From the NCBI GenBank assembly GCA_023489375.1, contig JAMDCX010000044.1:1-6062 (forward strand): a stretch of 6,062 bases of DNA. The letters are read 5' to 3'. A program made the position numbers and the translations under genes. The stretch is from Planctomycetota bacterium. GTDB taxonomy: Bacteria; Planctomycetota; Phycisphaerae; WQYP01. Below the pieces are notes generated by a model. The model saw only the letters and a list, made by a program, of their open reading frames with translations, had not been told where the DNA came from and did no database searches. Each line of letters opens with the position of its first letter. Position 1 is the first letter of the stretch. Below are positions 5,907 through 6,062 of the stretch, piece after piece.

Positions 5907-6061
5907 TAGTGCTTTGTCACGCCTATAAATTAGCTTTGACGCTAGGCCAAGGGGACCTGGGCGCGAAGCGAGGAGGAAGGTGTATTGGGTGAATACTCTG
6001 AAGACGAGCGACAAAGCCCACAGAACCTTGGCCCCTAATTTATAGGTGTGACAGAGCACTA
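5907..6061. repeat. 155-bp element with 27-bp terminal inverted repeats, MITE-like or structured RNA
   Basis: The left arm (5907-5933, starting TAGTGCTTTGTCACGCC) and right arm (6035-6061) are reverse complements at 25 of 27 positions. Both differences leave G opposite T and so would pair as wobbles in plus-strand RNA. Inside are nested stems: GGCCAAGG (5945-5952) with CCTTGGCC (6026-6033), TGGGC (5958-5962) with GCCCA (6016-6020), and GTATT (5982-5986) with AATAC (5992-5996). The outermost bases are TA at both ends, as expected of an element of the IS630/Tc1 type that duplicates a TA target. It encodes no plausible protein, so as a mobile element it would be non-autonomous. The alternative is a large hairpin RNA, perhaps belonging to a gene just beyond the window. 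The repeat is certain, but its nature is not. Confidence 0.6.
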
Positions 6062-6062
6062 G

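Noticed and set aside
5907..6061. Retron msr-msd RNA, because the left arm ends in TTAGC like some retron a1 segments
   Set aside because: Only 11 nt separate the arm from the next stem, which leaves no room for the usual msr hairpins, and no reverse transcriptase lies in the window. It would be worth revisiting only if one starts just past 6062.
1..6062. CRISPR arrays, tRNA or rRNA genes, phage integrase or attachment sites
   Set aside because: No regularly spaced direct repeats, no cloverleaf with the TTC-type arm and no rRNA-like conserved segments were seen on either strand.

Overview
This is a 6.1 kb stretch of bacterial chromosome with moderate GC content. It holds four protein-coding genes and about 0.8 kb of gene-free DNA at the right end that is rich in inverted repeats. 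NAD-dependent DNA ligase marks the host as bacterial, and a lipobox lipoprotein fits a cell with a lipoprotein export route. The ligase N-terminal segment carries the wording 'SIDNTYS' where most bacteria have 'LSLDNAF'. I recall this variant from Planctomycetes and their relatives, so a PVC-group host is a tentative guess only.

Layout: 1-320 is non-coding upstream DNA, perhaps with the last 18 codons of a gene entering from the left. 321-1640 (+) encodes a SAMHD1/EF1143/YwfO-like HD-domain dNTP triphosphohydrolase. It is followed after 3 bp by 1644-2204 (+), a YwgA-like protein. The two form a tight two-gene operon, and the same pairing (ywfO/ywgA) occurs in Bacillus. A 242-bp gap with a stem-loop leads to 2447-4486 (+), a complete ligA with all expected domains. 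A lipoprotein of unknown function lies convergently at 4639-5238 (-).

The region 5239-6062 has no convincing protein gene, but it contains three notable structures. First, 19-bp inverted repeat arms about 100 bp apart (5486-5623). Second, a near-consensus sigma70-type promoter (TTGACA, 17 bp, TCTAAT) that would start transcription at about 5671. The predicted transcript folds into a closed three-helix structure and ends in a run of seven T, so it is a candidate small RNA of roughly 90 nt. Third, a 155-bp element (5907-6061) with 27-bp terminal inverted repeats, nested inner stems and TA at both outer ends. It could be a MITE-like element or a structured RNA.

The HD hydrolase and the ligase both bear on DNA metabolism: control of the dNTP pool and sealing of nicks. 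The separating gap and the hairpin in front of ligA argue that they are not one simple operon. The most promising undescribed item is the candidate small RNA at 5636-5759, followed by the terminal-inverted-repeat element at the right edge.
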